NCBI RefSeq assembly: GCF_009176545.1
Contig: NZ_VTOJ01000001.1
Span: 1-64,000, forward strand
From: Salinigranum salinum
GTDB lineage: Archaea > Halobacteriota > Halobacteria > Halobacteriales > Haloferacaceae
Direction: 5' to 3'
Length of the DNA stretch: 64,000 bases
Of the stretch, positions 24,454 to 33,329 are shown piece after piece (within the stretch, counting starts at the first letter, position 1; every line of letters begins with the position of its first letter). The position numbers and the translations under genes were made by a program. The notes under the pieces are model-generated. The model was not told the origin of the DNA. It saw only the letters and a list, made by a program, of their open reading frames with translations, and searched no databases.

Positions 24454-25098
24454 GTGTCGTACGAGGTCGATCACGTGTTCGTCATGACCGCCCCTGGTGC
24501 GCCCGCCGCCGACGGGCTCGTCGAGGCGGGTCTCACGGAGGGGGCGTCGCGGACGCACCCCGGACAGGGGACGACGAACCGCCGGTTCTTCTTCGAGAAC
24601 GCGATGCTCGAGTTCCTGTGGGTGCACGACAGGGACGAGGCGGAGAGCGAGGCGATGCGACCGACGCATCTGCTGGAGCGCTGGACCCGGCGCGACGGCG
24701 ACGCCTCCCCGTTCGGACTGTGCTTCCGGCCAGCCGACACAGCTGTCGAGACGCCACCGTTCCCCGCGTGGGACTACGAGCCGCCGTACCTCCCGGCCGA
24801 CCGCGACATCCAGGTGGGCGACAATGCGGGAGTCGTCTCCGAGCCGTTCCTATTCTACCTGTCGTGGGGGTGCTCCCCGAGCGACCCGCCCGAACACGAC
24901 GCGGGACTGACCGCGCTGACGTCGGTCACGCTCCACACGCCGACGGCCGACACGCCCTCCGACGCGCTGAGCGCGGTGAGCCGACTGGTCGACATCGAGC
25001 CAGCGGAGACGCATCGCATGACGCTCGTGTTCGACGACGGCGGACGAGGAGAGACGCTCGACATTCGGCCGGACGCACCGCTCGTGATGCGGTACTGA
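24454..25098 (+). CDS. VOC/glyoxalase-like domain protein
   Basis: The 214-residue protein starts VSYEVDHVFVMTAPGAPAA. The beginning (DHVFVM) and the metal-site-like NRRFFFENAMLEFLWVHD near residue 45 fit glyoxalase-like proteins of the vicinal-oxygen-chelate fold. The remainder (FYLSWGCSPSDPPEHD, VTLHTPTADTPSDAL) is less conserved. The activity is unknown. A GTG at 24454 replaces the longer ATG at 24418 because the fold starts at YEVDHVF. It follows the HAD gene in the same direction, so co-transcription is possible. Confidence 0.75.
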   Translation: MSYEVDHVFVMTAPGAPAADGLVEAGLTEGASRTHPGQGTTNRRFFFENAMLEFLWVHDRDEAESEAMRPTHLLERWTRRDGDASPFGLCFRPADTAVETPPFPAWDYEPPYLPADRDIQVGDNAGVVSEPFLFYLSWGCSPSDPPEHDAGLTALTSVTLHTPTADTPSDALSAVSRLVDIEPAETHRMTLVFDDGGRGETLDIRPDAPLVMRY

Positions 25099-25141
25099 AC
25101 AGCGGTGTGGACGCCGGCGGGCCGACCCCGCCGACGGGACC

Positions 25142-27481
25142 TCAGTCGACGACGCGCACCGTCCGTTCCTCCGAGACGGGGAGCAACGGCAGGTCGGGGA
25201 ACGTCACCTCGATACGGAAGGTGAGCTCGTCGTCGGTCGCGCCGAAGACGCCGACTGGGACCCGCGTGGCGTCCGAGAGGTAGGTCGTCTTCGTCGTCAT
25301 CTCCACGCCGTTGACCGTCACGCGCACGCCGGTCCGTGCACCCCCGCCCGTGTTCGCGACCGTCACCTCCTGGACGGCGCTGGTGCCTCTCGTCACGGTG
25401 TCGGGAAACGCCCCCCAGTCGAGTTCGATGGCCGGCAACGACGTCGCGGAGTCGACCACCCGCTCGGCCACTCCCTCAGAGAGGTCCGCTCGCGTCAGCG
25501 TCTCGATGCCGGCGGCGACGAGGTCTGCGGGCGTCCGAAGCCCGGCAGAGGAGAGCCGACCCGCACGGCGGGAGCCGACCCCGTCGACCGCGGTGAGTCC
25601 GACCGCGTCCCGGGAGACACCGTGTTCGACCCGCGCCTCGACGCGCCGGGCGAGGTTGGCCGCACGCGGTCCGGAGAAGGTGTCGAGGAACTCGCGGAGC
25701 GCCGCCAGCAGTCGCAACGCGTTCTGTCGGATGACCCAGGCGTCGCTCCGGAGCTCGGTCGGGGTCGAACCGGCCATCGCCGCCCGACAGATGGCGAGCA
25801 CCTTGCGGTTTCCACCCTCCAGTGTCGTGTCGAACCCGGCGAGGACGGAGTCGACGGCGTCGTGTTCGGCGGCGCGACAGGAGACGGAGTCGAACTCCGA
25901 GGCGCTCGCGACCGCCTCGAGTACGGCGTCGACGTCGACGTACGCCCGGTCGGAGAGGTCGTGGAACCGCCGGGCGGTGGCGAGGTCGAGGTAGTACTTC
26001 GACGCCAGTCGGCCCAGCGACGTGGGCTCGACAGACAGGTCGTCCATCTCGACGAAGCCGCGGTCGACGAGCGACTCGAGCGTCTCACGGACGCGTTCGC
26101 GCAGCCCGTCGAAGCCGTACTCGTCCGGTTTCGACCGTGCACGGACGTAGTAGAACGTCGTCTCCAGCCACGAGAGGACGTCGTCGAGGTCGTCGATCGT
26201 GCCCATGGCGATCTCGGCGTTGAGGTGCGAATCGAGTTCCTCGGCGAGATGTGACTCGATGTCCTTGCCCTCGCGGATGAGCGTCCGGTAGCGGTCGGCG
26301 TCGGCGCTGTCACAGATCACCCAGCCGTAGCCGACGTCGTCGTAGCCGGGTCGGCCGGCGCGGCCGAGCATCTGCATCACGTCCAGCGGTGAGATGTCGA
26401 CGTCGCCCTCGAGCGGGTCGTGGTACTTCGTGTCGCGGATGACGACACACCGGGCGGGGAGGTTCACGCCCCACGCGAGCGTCGACGTCGAGAAGAGCAA
26501 CTGGACCGTCCCCTCGCGGAACCATTGCTCGACCAGGTCGCGGTCCGTCTTCCCCAGCCCCGCGTGGTGGAAGCCGACACCGTCGACCACGGACTGTCGG
26601 AGGGTGTCGTTCGACAGCTCTCTGGCGTCGTTGTGGAAGTCGTAGTCGCCGCGCGCGCCCATCGGGACGTCGCGTTCGGCGAACTCGTCGCGCGCCTTGC
26701 GGGCGGCCTGGACGGTGTCCTGCCGCGAGGAGACGAAGACGAGCGCCTGCCCGTCGTCGCGGATGTGCGGCTCGGCGAGGTCGAACGCTCTGTAGAGGCG
26801 GCGGTACTTGTCGGCGAAGCTGTTCTCGCCGTGGCTGTACGTCTTCACGCCCGCGTGGAGCTTCACGGGTCGGTAGTCGTCGCCGAACTCGAACGTCGTC
26901 TCGGGGACCGCGTCGAGCCACGCGGCGACGTCCGCGACGTTCCGCATCGTCGCCGACAGCGCGATCACGCGGGGAGCACAGAGCCGCCGGAGGCGGGAGA
27001 CAGTCACCTCGAGCACGCCTCCTCTCGAATCCGAGTCGAGGAGGTGTACCTCGTCGATGACGACGCAGTCGACGTCCGTGACGAAGCCGTATCTGGGAGA
27101 GTCGTGTTTCCGCGTCGCCGAGTCGGTCTTCTCGGGCGTCATCACGAGGATGTCCGCCCGCTCCGCCCGGCGTGGATTGAGGTCGCGCTCACCCGTCACG
27201 ACGTACACCGAGTAGCCCAGGTCCTCGAACCGCTCCCACTCGGCTTCCTTCTCGTTGGTCAGCGCGCGCAGCGGCGCGATGAACAGCGCGGTCCCGCCCT
27301 CCCGCAGCGTCTTGCAGATCGCCAGTTCGGCGAGGGCGGTCTTGCCCGACGCGGTCGGGGCGGCCGCGACCACGTTCTCGTCGCGCTCCATGATCGCCGG
27401 GAGCGCCTCGCGCTGCATCCGGTTGAACTCCTCGAAGCCGAACGCGTCGGCGAACTCGGGGAGGGCCTCGGCCACTTTCAC
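25142..27481 (-). CDS. Ski2-like DEAD/DEAH-box helicase
   Basis: The 779-residue protein starts VKVAEALPEFADAFGFEEFN. Helicase motifs in order: APTASGKTALAE (I), APLRALTNEKEAEW (Ia), TPEKTDS (Ib), VVIDEVHLLDS (II, DEVH), ALSATMRN (III), STLAWGVNLPAR (V) and MLGRAGRPGYDD (VI). After a winged-helix and ratchet-like region, a helix-hairpin-helix (AVDGVGSRRAGRLSSAGLRT) and a beta-rich C-terminal domain follow. It is in the Hel308/Ski2 family, but the C-terminal domain and the Q-motif region differ from Hel308 proper. A DNA repair or replication-fork role is plausible. The GTG start overlaps the TGA of a 15-codon ORF (GTGA). Confidence 0.92.
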   Translation of the reverse strand: MKVAEALPEFADAFGFEEFNRMQREALPAIMERDENVVAAAPTASGKTALAELAICKTLREGGTALFIAPLRALTNEKEAEWERFEDLGYSVYVVTGERDLNPRRAERADILVMTPEKTDSATRKHDSPRYGFVTDVDCVVIDEVHLLDSDSRGGVLEVTVSRLRRLCAPRVIALSATMRNVADVAAWLDAVPETTFEFGDDYRPVKLHAGVKTYSHGENSFADKYRRLYRAFDLAEPHIRDDGQALVFVSSRQDTVQAARKARDEFAERDVPMGARGDYDFHNDARELSNDTLRQSVVDGVGFHHAGLGKTDRDLVEQWFREGTVQLLFSTSTLAWGVNLPARCVVIRDTKYHDPLEGDVDISPLDVMQMLGRAGRPGYDDVGYGWVICDSADADRYRTLIREGKDIESHLAEELDSHLNAEIAMGTIDDLDDVLSWLETTFYYVRARSKPDEYGFDGLRERVRETLESLVDRGFVEMDDLSVEPTSLGRLASKYYLDLATARRFHDLSDRAYVDVDAVLEAVASASEFDSVSCRAAEHDAVDSVLAGFDTTLEGGNRKVLAICRAAMAGSTPTELRSDAWVIRQNALRLLAALREFLDTFSGPRAANLARRVEARVEHGVSRDAVGLTAVDGVGSRRAGRLSSAGLRTPADLVAAGIETLTRADLSEGVAERVVDSATSLPAIELDWGAFPDTVTRGTSAVQEVTVANTGGGARTGVRVTVNGVEMTTKTTYLSDATRVPVGVFGATDDELTFRIEVTFPDLPLLPVSEERTVRVVD

Positions 27482-27525
27482 TCGCGGACGCCTCCCTCTC
27501 GCAGCGGGGTCCCGGGGGTAGCCAT
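27478..27525 (-). other. Leaderless mini-ORF coupled to helicase start
   Basis: ATG at 27525 begins a 15-codon ORF (MATPGTPL...GGVRE) ending TGA at 27478-27480. Its TGA overlaps the helicase GTG (GTGA). A T-rich box (AGTTTTTGG, about 27548-27556) lies ~27 nt upstream, so this ATG could be the 5' end of the transcript. Translation of the helicase would then depend on reinitiation. The ORF may be accidental. Confidence 0.35.
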
Positions 27526-27650
27526 GGTCGGAGGGGGGTGCCCGTTCGACCAAAAACTTGCGGTGGCCGCGGGGAGGACCGGCGGGGATATCGATTCTCG
27601 GGGTTTGGTTTTGTGCATAGAGTACAATATACCAGAGACCGAATGACTGG

Positions 27651-27884
27651 ATGGTGAAACTGATGCAAAAAAACGTCGGTGGAATGGACCGAAAAGCGCG
27701 ACTCGTCGTCGGACCGATCCTGCTCCTCGTGGGCCTCGCTGCGGTCGTAGGGGCGATTCCGCTGGGGACGGTCGGCGCCATCGCCGCTCTCGTCGTCGGC
27801 GCGATCCTCGCGGTGACGGGCGCGGTCCAGCGGTGCCCCCTGAACGCGCTGCTCGGTGTAGACACCTGTCCGATCGACGGCTGA
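27651..27884 (+). CDS. Small two-helix membrane protein, DUF2892/YgaP-type
   Basis: The 77-residue protein has the pattern QKNVGGMDRKARLVVGPILLL, with two hydrophobic helices (residues ~20-37 and 42-60). The terminal CPLNALLGVDTCPI motif holds two Cys. This is the DUF2892 family, also found as the membrane part of YgaP. Some homologues lie near sulfur or rhodanese genes, which is not the case here. A TATA-like ACAATATA at 27624-27631 lies ~24 nt upstream of ATG 27651, favouring a leaderless start there. A second in-frame ATG at 27663 fits the usual family N-terminus. Confidence 0.85.
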   Translation: MVKLMQKNVGGMDRKARLVVGPILLLVGLAAVVGAIPLGTVGAIAALVVGAILAVTGAVQRCPLNALLGVDTCPIDG

Positions 27885-28297
27885 GACGGGGTCACGGTCC
27901 CCTCGTCGAGTCGCCGAACAGGGAACCGGACACCGACCGCGGCGCGGTCGTGTCTCTCCGGTCGCTCGTCACTCGATACGTGTCGTTTCGTCCTCGTCAC
28001 TCCCTCCTGATCGTCGCTCGGCACCCCACTCGGTGCTCGGTCGATGTCGCGGTCCGGTGAACGACTCGCACGCGCGCACGCCGCGACGTCCGGCGTGTAC
28101 TGTCGCGGCCCGTGTACCGCTCGACGACTGGTACGAACAGGCGACCGGCACGAACAGGCGACCGACGGGAACACGAGCGGTGACTCGGGTCCGGGTGCCC
28201 GGGCCACGCGTTCGAACAACGTGACCTGCACGACGTCCGAAACCTCCCGAGGGCCGCCCCCGTCGCGCTTATCCGCTGCCCGTCCCTACACTCGCCG
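27885..28297. other. Intergenic region without a gene
   Basis: This 413-bp stretch lies between the DUF2892 gene and the small zinc-ribbon gene. Six-frame reading gives only basic, low-complexity translations with poor codon use. A short direct repeat CGAACAGGCGACCG occurs at 28133-28146 and 28152-28165. CGCTTATCC at about 28267-28275 is a good TATA candidate for the next gene. Nothing else was recognised. Confidence 0.5.
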
Positions 28298-28588
28298 ATG
28301 GCCTCGCAACGGTGTGACGGATGCGGCTCGAAGGTCCGGATCGGCGGGGGTATCGGCGACTTCTGGACGTTCGCCACCGAGTCCTCCGGAGGGATCGACC
28401 TCGAACTCGCCGACGGCACCGACCACTTCCTCTGCTTCGACTGTATCGAGCGGCTCCCGGACGATCACGACGTCACGGCCGAAGACGTCGCCGCCCTCTC
28501 CGTCGAGGACGACCACGATCTCTCGGTCGACGACGACCCCGGCCCCTCGGCCGAGGACGGTTCGGGCGGCCCCGACGACGAGCGATAG
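28298..28588 (+). CDS. Small zinc-ribbon-like protein
   Basis: The 96-residue acidic protein has two CXXC pairs, CDGCG near residue 6 and CFDCI near residue 47, which could chelate zinc. Residues 12-45 (VRIGGGIGDFWTFATESSGGIDLELADGTDHFLCFDC) form a compact domain. The final 30 residues are Asp/Glu-rich and probably disordered. A TATA-like CTTATCC about 27 nt upstream supports a leaderless transcript. The function is unknown. It precedes an XPD/Rad3-like helicase on the same strand, 70 nt away. Confidence 0.8.
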   Translation: MASQRCDGCGSKVRIGGGIGDFWTFATESSGGIDLELADGTDHFLCFDCIERLPDDHDVTAEDVAALSVEDDHDLSVDDDPGPSAEDGSGGPDDER

Positions 28589-28658
28589 ACGGCGAACGGA
28601 GACGACGAACGAGAACGGCGAGCGCTAGATTTACCCGCCACAGCCACCATCCTCGCGT

Positions 28659-30557
28659 GTGGACCCTGCCCGCATCGTCGACGAGTTCCCCGCGCCCTCC
28701 TACCGTGGCGCCCAGGAGCAGGCCCTGCACGACATCCGCGACGCCTTCGCCGCCGGCAACGAGGTCGTCCTCGTGCGCGCGCCGACCGGGAGCGGGAAGT
28801 CACTCCTGGCACGGGCCATCTGCGGGGCGGCGGCGACCGTCGAGGCGTCGCGGCCGCGGGACGCGACGGACGCGTACTACACCACCCCGCAGGTGTCGCA
28901 GCTCGACGACGTCGCCGCCGACCCCCTCTTGGAGGACTTCCAGGTCATCCGCGGCAAGCGCAACTACGACTGCATCCTCGACGGGGAGGAGAACACTCCC
29001 GTCAACCGGGCACCGTGTGCCCGCCAGCGAGGGTTCGACTGTTCGGTCAAACACCGCTGTCCGTACTACTCCGCGCGCGCCATCGCCTCGAACCGCCGGA
29101 TCGCCGCGATGACGCTCGCGTACTTCATGCAGACCGCCGGCTCCGACGTCTTCCGCAAGCGCGACGTCGTCGTGATCGACGAGGCGCACGGTCTCGCGGA
29201 GTGGGCGGAGATGTACGCGACGATCGACCTCGGCCCCCGGACGGTCCCCATCTGGGACGACCTCCGCGTGCCCGCCGTCGACGAGGCCGACGACCCACTC
29301 GAACGGACCGTGAGGTTCGCCGACGCCCTCGTCGGGGCGTGTACGCGCGCGAAAGACGACCTCCTGGCGAAACCCGAACTGTCGCCCGACGACGCGGCGC
29401 GCCGCGACCGGCTGCAGGAGCTCGTCTCGGAGCTCAAGTGGTTCGTCGAGGACGCGCGCGACCCCACCTCGCCGACGACGTGGGTCGTCGACCAGCCCGA
29501 CGGTGCTGGCTCGCGCCTGCAGATCAAACCACTCGACCCCGCGCGCTACCTGAAACACACCGTCTGGGACCGCGGCAACCGCTTCGCCCTGCTGTCGGCG
29601 ACCATCCTCGACAAGCACTCGTTCTGCCGCGGCGTCGGCCTCGACCCCGACCGGGTCGCGCTCGTCGACGTCCCGCACACCTTTCCGCTGGAACACCGCC
29701 CGCTGTACGACGTCACGCAGGGGAAGATGACGTTCGACCACCGCGACGAGACGATCCCGAAGATCGCCCGCCTCCTCGTCCGCCTCATGGCCGAACACCC
29801 CGACGAGAAGGGACTCGTCCACTGTCACTCCTACAGCATCCAGGAACGACTCCACGAACGGCTCGCCGGCATGGGCGTCGCGCCGCGCGTCCGCGCCCAC
29901 TCGCGGGAAGACCGCGACGCGGCGCTGGAGGCGTGGAAGGCGTCTACCGACCCGGACCTGTTCCTCTCGGTGAAGATGGAGGAGGCGCTCGACCTCCGGG
30001 GCGACCTGTGTCGGTGGCAGGTCCTCTGCAAGGCGCCGTACCTCAACACGTCCGACTCGCGGGTCGCGCGCCGGCTCGAAGAGGGACAGTGGGCGTGGTA
30101 CCACCGCGCCGCGCTCCGGACGGTGATCCAGGCGTGTGGGCGCGTCGTCCGCGCCCCCGACGACTACGGCGCGACGTACCTCGCGGATTCGAGTCTCCTC
30201 GACCTGTTCGACCGCGCCAGCGCGGACCTCCCGCCGTGGTTCCGCGAGCAGGTCGACGCGATGTCGACGCCCGCGTTACCCGACTTCGACCCCGCGGCGG
30301 CCCTCGAAGGGGTGGACGCTGCGCCGACACCGGGCCGCGTCGACGACAGCTCGCGGACGTCCGCCAGCGACGGCACGGACGCGTCGTCCGCCAGTCCGTC
30401 CCGCTCCACCGCGGCCACGTCTGACGCACCATCGCGATCCGGTTCGTCGTCCCGCCGCTCGTCCAGGGACGCGTCTTCCTCCACCTCGTCCTCGTCCGAG
30501 ACCGACGCCGCCGACGGGGGGCGACGCCACCCACTGTCGGACGTGTGGGGCGAGTGA
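28659..30557 (+). CDS. XPD/Rad3/DinG-like Fe-S helicase
   Basis: The 632-residue superfamily 2 helicase starts with GTG. Motif I is APTGSGKS near residue 41 (Lys47) and motif II is VVIDEAHGLAE. Four Cys between them (RNYDC, APCARQRGFDC, HRCPYY) match the XPD-type iron-sulfur cluster. The helicase C-terminal motifs include AYLADSSLLD-like and QACGRVVRAPDDYG (VI). The last ~90 residues are Ser/Thr/Asp/Ala low complexity. Family enzymes unwind 5'-to-3' in repair or transcription. A TATA-like ATTTACC about 26 nt upstream of the GTG indicates a leaderless start. Confidence 0.92.
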   Translation: MDPARIVDEFPAPSYRGAQEQALHDIRDAFAAGNEVVLVRAPTGSGKSLLARAICGAAATVEASRPRDATDAYYTTPQVSQLDDVAADPLLEDFQVIRGKRNYDCILDGEENTPVNRAPCARQRGFDCSVKHRCPYYSARAIASNRRIAAMTLAYFMQTAGSDVFRKRDVVVIDEAHGLAEWAEMYATIDLGPRTVPIWDDLRVPAVDEADDPLERTVRFADALVGACTRAKDDLLAKPELSPDDAARRDRLQELVSELKWFVEDARDPTSPTTWVVDQPDGAGSRLQIKPLDPARYLKHTVWDRGNRFALLSATILDKHSFCRGVGLDPDRVALVDVPHTFPLEHRPLYDVTQGKMTFDHRDETIPKIARLLVRLMAEHPDEKGLVHCHSYSIQERLHERLAGMGVAPRVRAHSREDRDAALEAWKASTDPDLFLSVKMEEALDLRGDLCRWQVLCKAPYLNTSDSRVARRLEEGQWAWYHRAALRTVIQACGRVVRAPDDYGATYLADSSLLDLFDRASADLPPWFREQVDAMSTPALPDFDPAAALEGVDAAPTPGRVDDSSRTSASDGTDASSASPSRSTAATSDAPSRSGSSSRRSSRDASSSTSSSSETDAADGGRRHPLSDVWGE

Positions 30558-30881
30558 GGCGGCCCCGCACCCCGACGGACGAGTCGCGAGCGGCCGTCTC
30601 GCGTCCCCGGACACTCGTCGCCACCGTCGTCCGTTCCTCGCCCATCCACCGTCCACTTCGCGACCCAGTTCCGCCCTGTGTCACCACACCACATAGGTGA
30701 CAAAGAGAACGAACTTCGATCGAAGACGACTCTCTGCTATCGTATTAAACATGATCGTTTATTATGGTGATTGTTTGTCGACCGATTACCGGACAAAAGT
30801 GGTCATAAACGTAAATTAGTCCGCAAGTAACTGCGCGACTGACACGGTATCTCACGATATACTTAACAACCAGGGATCTGT
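30558..30881. other. AT-rich intergenic region with inverted repeats
   Basis: The 324-bp gap is much more AT-rich than its surroundings from about 30690. It contains TGTCACC-N10-GGTGACA at 30679-30702 and the 12-bp palindrome CTTCGATCGAAG at 30714-30725. Only very short ORFs of about 22 codons appear on either strand. The promoter of the next gene (ATATACTTAAC, about 30857-30867) lies at the end. A regulator binding site or a transcription terminator for the helicase is possible. Confidence 0.5.
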
Positions 30882-31091
30882 ATGAACAATCGTACGACGA
30901 TGCACACCCACGCCCTCACCACGGCGCTGACCCTGTACCGGAGCGGAACACTCTCGCTGACACAGGCCGCACACCGGGCGGGCTGCTCGGAGCGCGAGAT
31001 GATCCACGTGCTCGGCAAGCACGGCATCGCGATTCGGGAGTCGTTCGCCTCCCACACGTCGCCGGACAACACCCCCGCTCGCGCCGACTGA
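30882..31091 (+). CDS. Small HTH-like protein (UPF0175/DUF7317-type)
   Basis: The 69-residue protein contains a compact helix-turn-helix region: LTTALTLYRSGTLSLTQAAHRAGCSEREMIHVL (residues ~12-45). The sequence resembles UPF0175-type antitoxin or resolvase-like DNA-binding domains, but no toxin is adjacent. ATG 30882 is used. An alternative ATG at 30900 gives MHTHALTTAL. A TATA-like ATATACTTAAC ends about 15-20 nt upstream of 30882, which fits 30900 slightly better. It is followed by nmd3 in the convergent direction. Confidence 0.75.
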   Translation: MNNRTTMHTHALTTALTLYRSGTLSLTQAAHRAGCSEREMIHVLGKHGIAIRESFASHTSPDNTPARAD

Positions 31092-31255
31092 CCGGCACGG
31101 CTCACGGTCTCGACCGACCACCGACTCCCGGCTCGTCACGTCATACGCCCCGCCGATGGGCGCGTTCGCTCGCCGGACGTCCCCGTCTCTGCAACCGTCT
31201 CTATCGGAGCGCCCGGTTCCGCTCCCGGCCCACTCTCCGTGCTCGCGTCCCCGCC

Positions 31256-32389
31256 TCAGCGATCGTCGTCTCCCGGCCCGTTCTCGGGCAGGATGTGCAG
31301 TCCCGCACGGCTCTTGAGCACCGGCACCGTCTCGGCCGACGGATCGAAGTAGTCCGGGCGCGGGATCGTCTTCGCTTCGTACGTCTCCGGATCGAGCACC
31401 TGCACCGCGTGGTCGTCCTCGACCGTCACGACGGTGGTCTCCGCGGCGTCGTCGCGCGTGCCGAGGCGTCGCGCGTCGGGTGCGATCCCCTCGTCGTACG
31501 CCGCCTCGTAACTCGCGCCCGTCGCCAGTCGCACGCCCTTGAGCCGGCGGCGTGCGCTTCGGACGAGCACCGGCCCGTCGCCGTCGCCGGGATCGACGAC
31601 GGTCCCCGGCGGGTAGCGCGGGAGCCGCACGGCGAACGTGACCCTGTACACCTCGTTGCCGTCGCCGTCCTCGGTCACGAGCGTCGGGTACTCCTCGACG
31701 CTGCCGCCGAGTTCGCGCGTGATGCGTCGGGCGATGCCGCCGCCCATCTGGTTCGTCGAGATCTTCAGGTCGACCCCGTCGTCGGTTCCGGTGACGTCGG
31801 AGATGAACGCGTTGCGGTCCCCCGTGGCCTCGCGCTCGGCGATGTACGCCTCGGCGATCTCCACGGCGCGCGTCCGCTCCTCGGTCGTCGGCGTTCGATC
31901 GTCGGCACGGACCTGGATCTCGGCGGCGTAGTAGCCGCCTGCGATGCGGCCACAGCGATCGCACGTGCCGCGCGCGATCAACACCGGGACCGTGACCCGT
32001 TCCTCGACGTACGTCCCCCGAACGACGCCCGAAAAGTGACAGTGCATCCGGATGGTGTTCTGGTCGACCTGTTCGGCCTCGATCCCCCACTCGACCCCTT
32101 CGGCCTCGAGGTGGACGCCGAGCGCCGACGACACCTCGTCGACGGCGATGTCGGTGTAGTCCTCCGCGCCGACGTCGACCCACCGGTTCCCCCGATGGAC
32201 CGCCCCACAGCCCGAACACACCTGCACCTCGATGCGGTCGGGCGCGTCGACGAGGTCGAAGTCGGCGAAGTAACACGCGTTACAGAGCACCGCGTCCCGG
32301 TCGCGCGGCTGACCCGGGAGGGGTTCGGACCGCTCGGGGACCGGGTCGCCACAGCGGGGACAGAACTCGCGCGACGCCGCGTCAGTCAT
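31256..32389 (-). CDS. NMD3-related ribosome-associated protein
   Basis: The 377-residue protein starts MTDAASREFCPRCGDPVPE. The N-terminal treble of zinc-binding CXXC pairs (CPRCG, CNACY, CSGCG, CDRCG) followed by EYDL-free repeats matches archaeal NMD3. Eukaryotic NMD3 is the adaptor for nuclear export of the 60S subunit. Archaea lack a nucleus, so the role here is probably in late large-subunit assembly. FCVRF-type C-terminal residues are not seen. A TATA-like CTTAACCA lies 24-30 nt ahead of the ATG. Confidence 0.9.
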   Translation of the reverse strand: MTDAASREFCPRCGDPVPERSEPLPGQPRDRDAVLCNACYFADFDLVDAPDRIEVQVCSGCGAVHRGNRWVDVGAEDYTDIAVDEVSSALGVHLEAEGVEWGIEAEQVDQNTIRMHCHFSGVVRGTYVEERVTVPVLIARGTCDRCGRIAGGYYAAEIQVRADDRTPTTEERTRAVEIAEAYIAEREATGDRNAFISDVTGTDDGVDLKISTNQMGGGIARRITRELGGSVEEYPTLVTEDGDGNEVYRVTFAVRLPRYPPGTVVDPGDGDGPVLVRSARRRLKGVRLATGASYEAAYDEGIAPDARRLGTRDDAAETTVVTVEDDHAVQVLDPETYEAKTIPRPDYFDPSAETVPVLKSRAGLHILPENGPGDDDR

Positions 32390-32460
32390 ACGCGAAGGTA
32401 GCAGCCGAGCGTGGTTAAGCCCCGCGAACCCGACGTCGGATCGATCGGATCAGGCCTCGT

Positions 32461-32497
32461 CGCCAGAGTCCGCCAGAGTCCGCCAGAGTCCGCCAGG
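32461..32497. repeat. 10-bp tandem repeat (CGCCAGAGTC, 3.7 copies)
   Basis: CGCCAGAGTC occurs three times end to end, followed by CGCCAGG. It lies in the 120-bp gap between nmd3 and the phosphoribosyltransferase. It is noncoding in both directions and may act as a transcript end or binding site; nothing supports one role over another. Confidence 0.8.
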
Positions 32498-32513
32498 CCG
32501 CCCGTGCTGTCTT

Positions 32514-33227
32514 TCACGTCTCCCCGTCCCCGTCGTCACCGTGCTCACCCTCCGGATCGTTCCCGCCGCCGTCTTCGTCCGAGGCGTCGCTCCCGGTCGC
32601 ACCCGCACCGTCGAGGTACGTGAGCGCCTCCGCGTCGCGGACCTGCCGGAAGTCGCGGTAGTACTGCCCGACGGCACCGAACATCTCGGGCGTCTCGACG
32701 GCGACCACCCGGGCCCCGGCGTCGCGGACGCGTGCCGCGGACTCCGGGGCGGCGACCGGCACCGCGAGCGTCACCTGCTCTGCGCCGGCGGCCTGGACCT
32801 GTCTGACGCACGCGAGCGCCGTCGCCCCCGTCGCGAGGCCGTCGTCGACGATCACGACGTGTCGCCCGTCGAGCCGTGGCAGGGGGTCGCCGCCGCGGTA
32901 CTGGCGGACCTTCTCCGAGGCGGCCGCCTGCCCGCGCGCTCGTTCCTCCTGGAGGTAGTCGTCGCGCACGCCGAGCCGCGAGACGAGGTCGTCGTTCGTC
33001 CAGACGCTCCCGTCCCCGGCGACCGCGCCGACGGCGAGTTCTGGGTTGCCCGGCGCGCCGAGTTTCACCGCGACGACGACGTCCAGCGGCGCGCCCAGCC
33101 GGTCGGCGACCGCGCGACCCACGGGGAGCCCCCCGCGCGGGATGGCCAACACCAGATCGGCCTCGACGCCCTCGCTCGCCAGTCGGTCGGCGAGTCGTCC
33201 ACCCGCCTCGGTCCTGTCGGCGAACAT
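32514..33227 (-). CDS. Phosphoribosyltransferase
   Basis: The 237-residue protein begins MFADRTEAGGRLADRLASEG. The PRPP-binding loop is VVIVDDGLATGATALACVR near residue 120. The N-terminal IPRGGLPVGRAVADRLGAPLDVVVAVKLGAPGNPELAVGA is typical of the type I family found with erythromycin-esterase-like or dienelactone proteins. The substrate is unknown. The last ~35 residues are Asp/Glu/Gly-rich and probably disordered. A TATA-like ACTTTAGC (about 33250-33257) lies ~26 nt upstream of the ATG, giving a leaderless transcript. Confidence 0.9.
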   Translation of the reverse strand: MFADRTEAGGRLADRLASEGVEADLVLAIPRGGLPVGRAVADRLGAPLDVVVAVKLGAPGNPELAVGAVAGDGSVWTNDDLVSRLGVRDDYLQEERARGQAAASEKVRQYRGGDPLPRLDGRHVVIVDDGLATGATALACVRQVQAAGAEQVTLAVPVAAPESAARVRDAGARVVAVETPEMFGAVGQYYRDFRQVRDAEALTYLDGAGATGSDASDEDGGGNDPEGEHGDDGDGET

Positions 33228-33329
33228 ACCACTGATACGCCGACCGGCGCTAAAGTTCTTGGCCGCGCCTCGCGGCGGCGGGTCGCGACGGCGGTGTCGT
33301 GGGCCGTCGCGACGGTCCCCTCCTCGCAG

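Noticed and set aside
28033-28224. 63-residue plus ORF between the DUF2892 and zinc-ribbon genes
   Set aside because: Basic low-complexity translation with a direct repeat of 14 bp in it; no promoter spacing or homology cue.
30738-30810. Two ~22-codon ORFs in the AT-rich gap
   Set aside because: Very short, without a fitting promoter or pattern; they are likely to be chance in AT-rich DNA.
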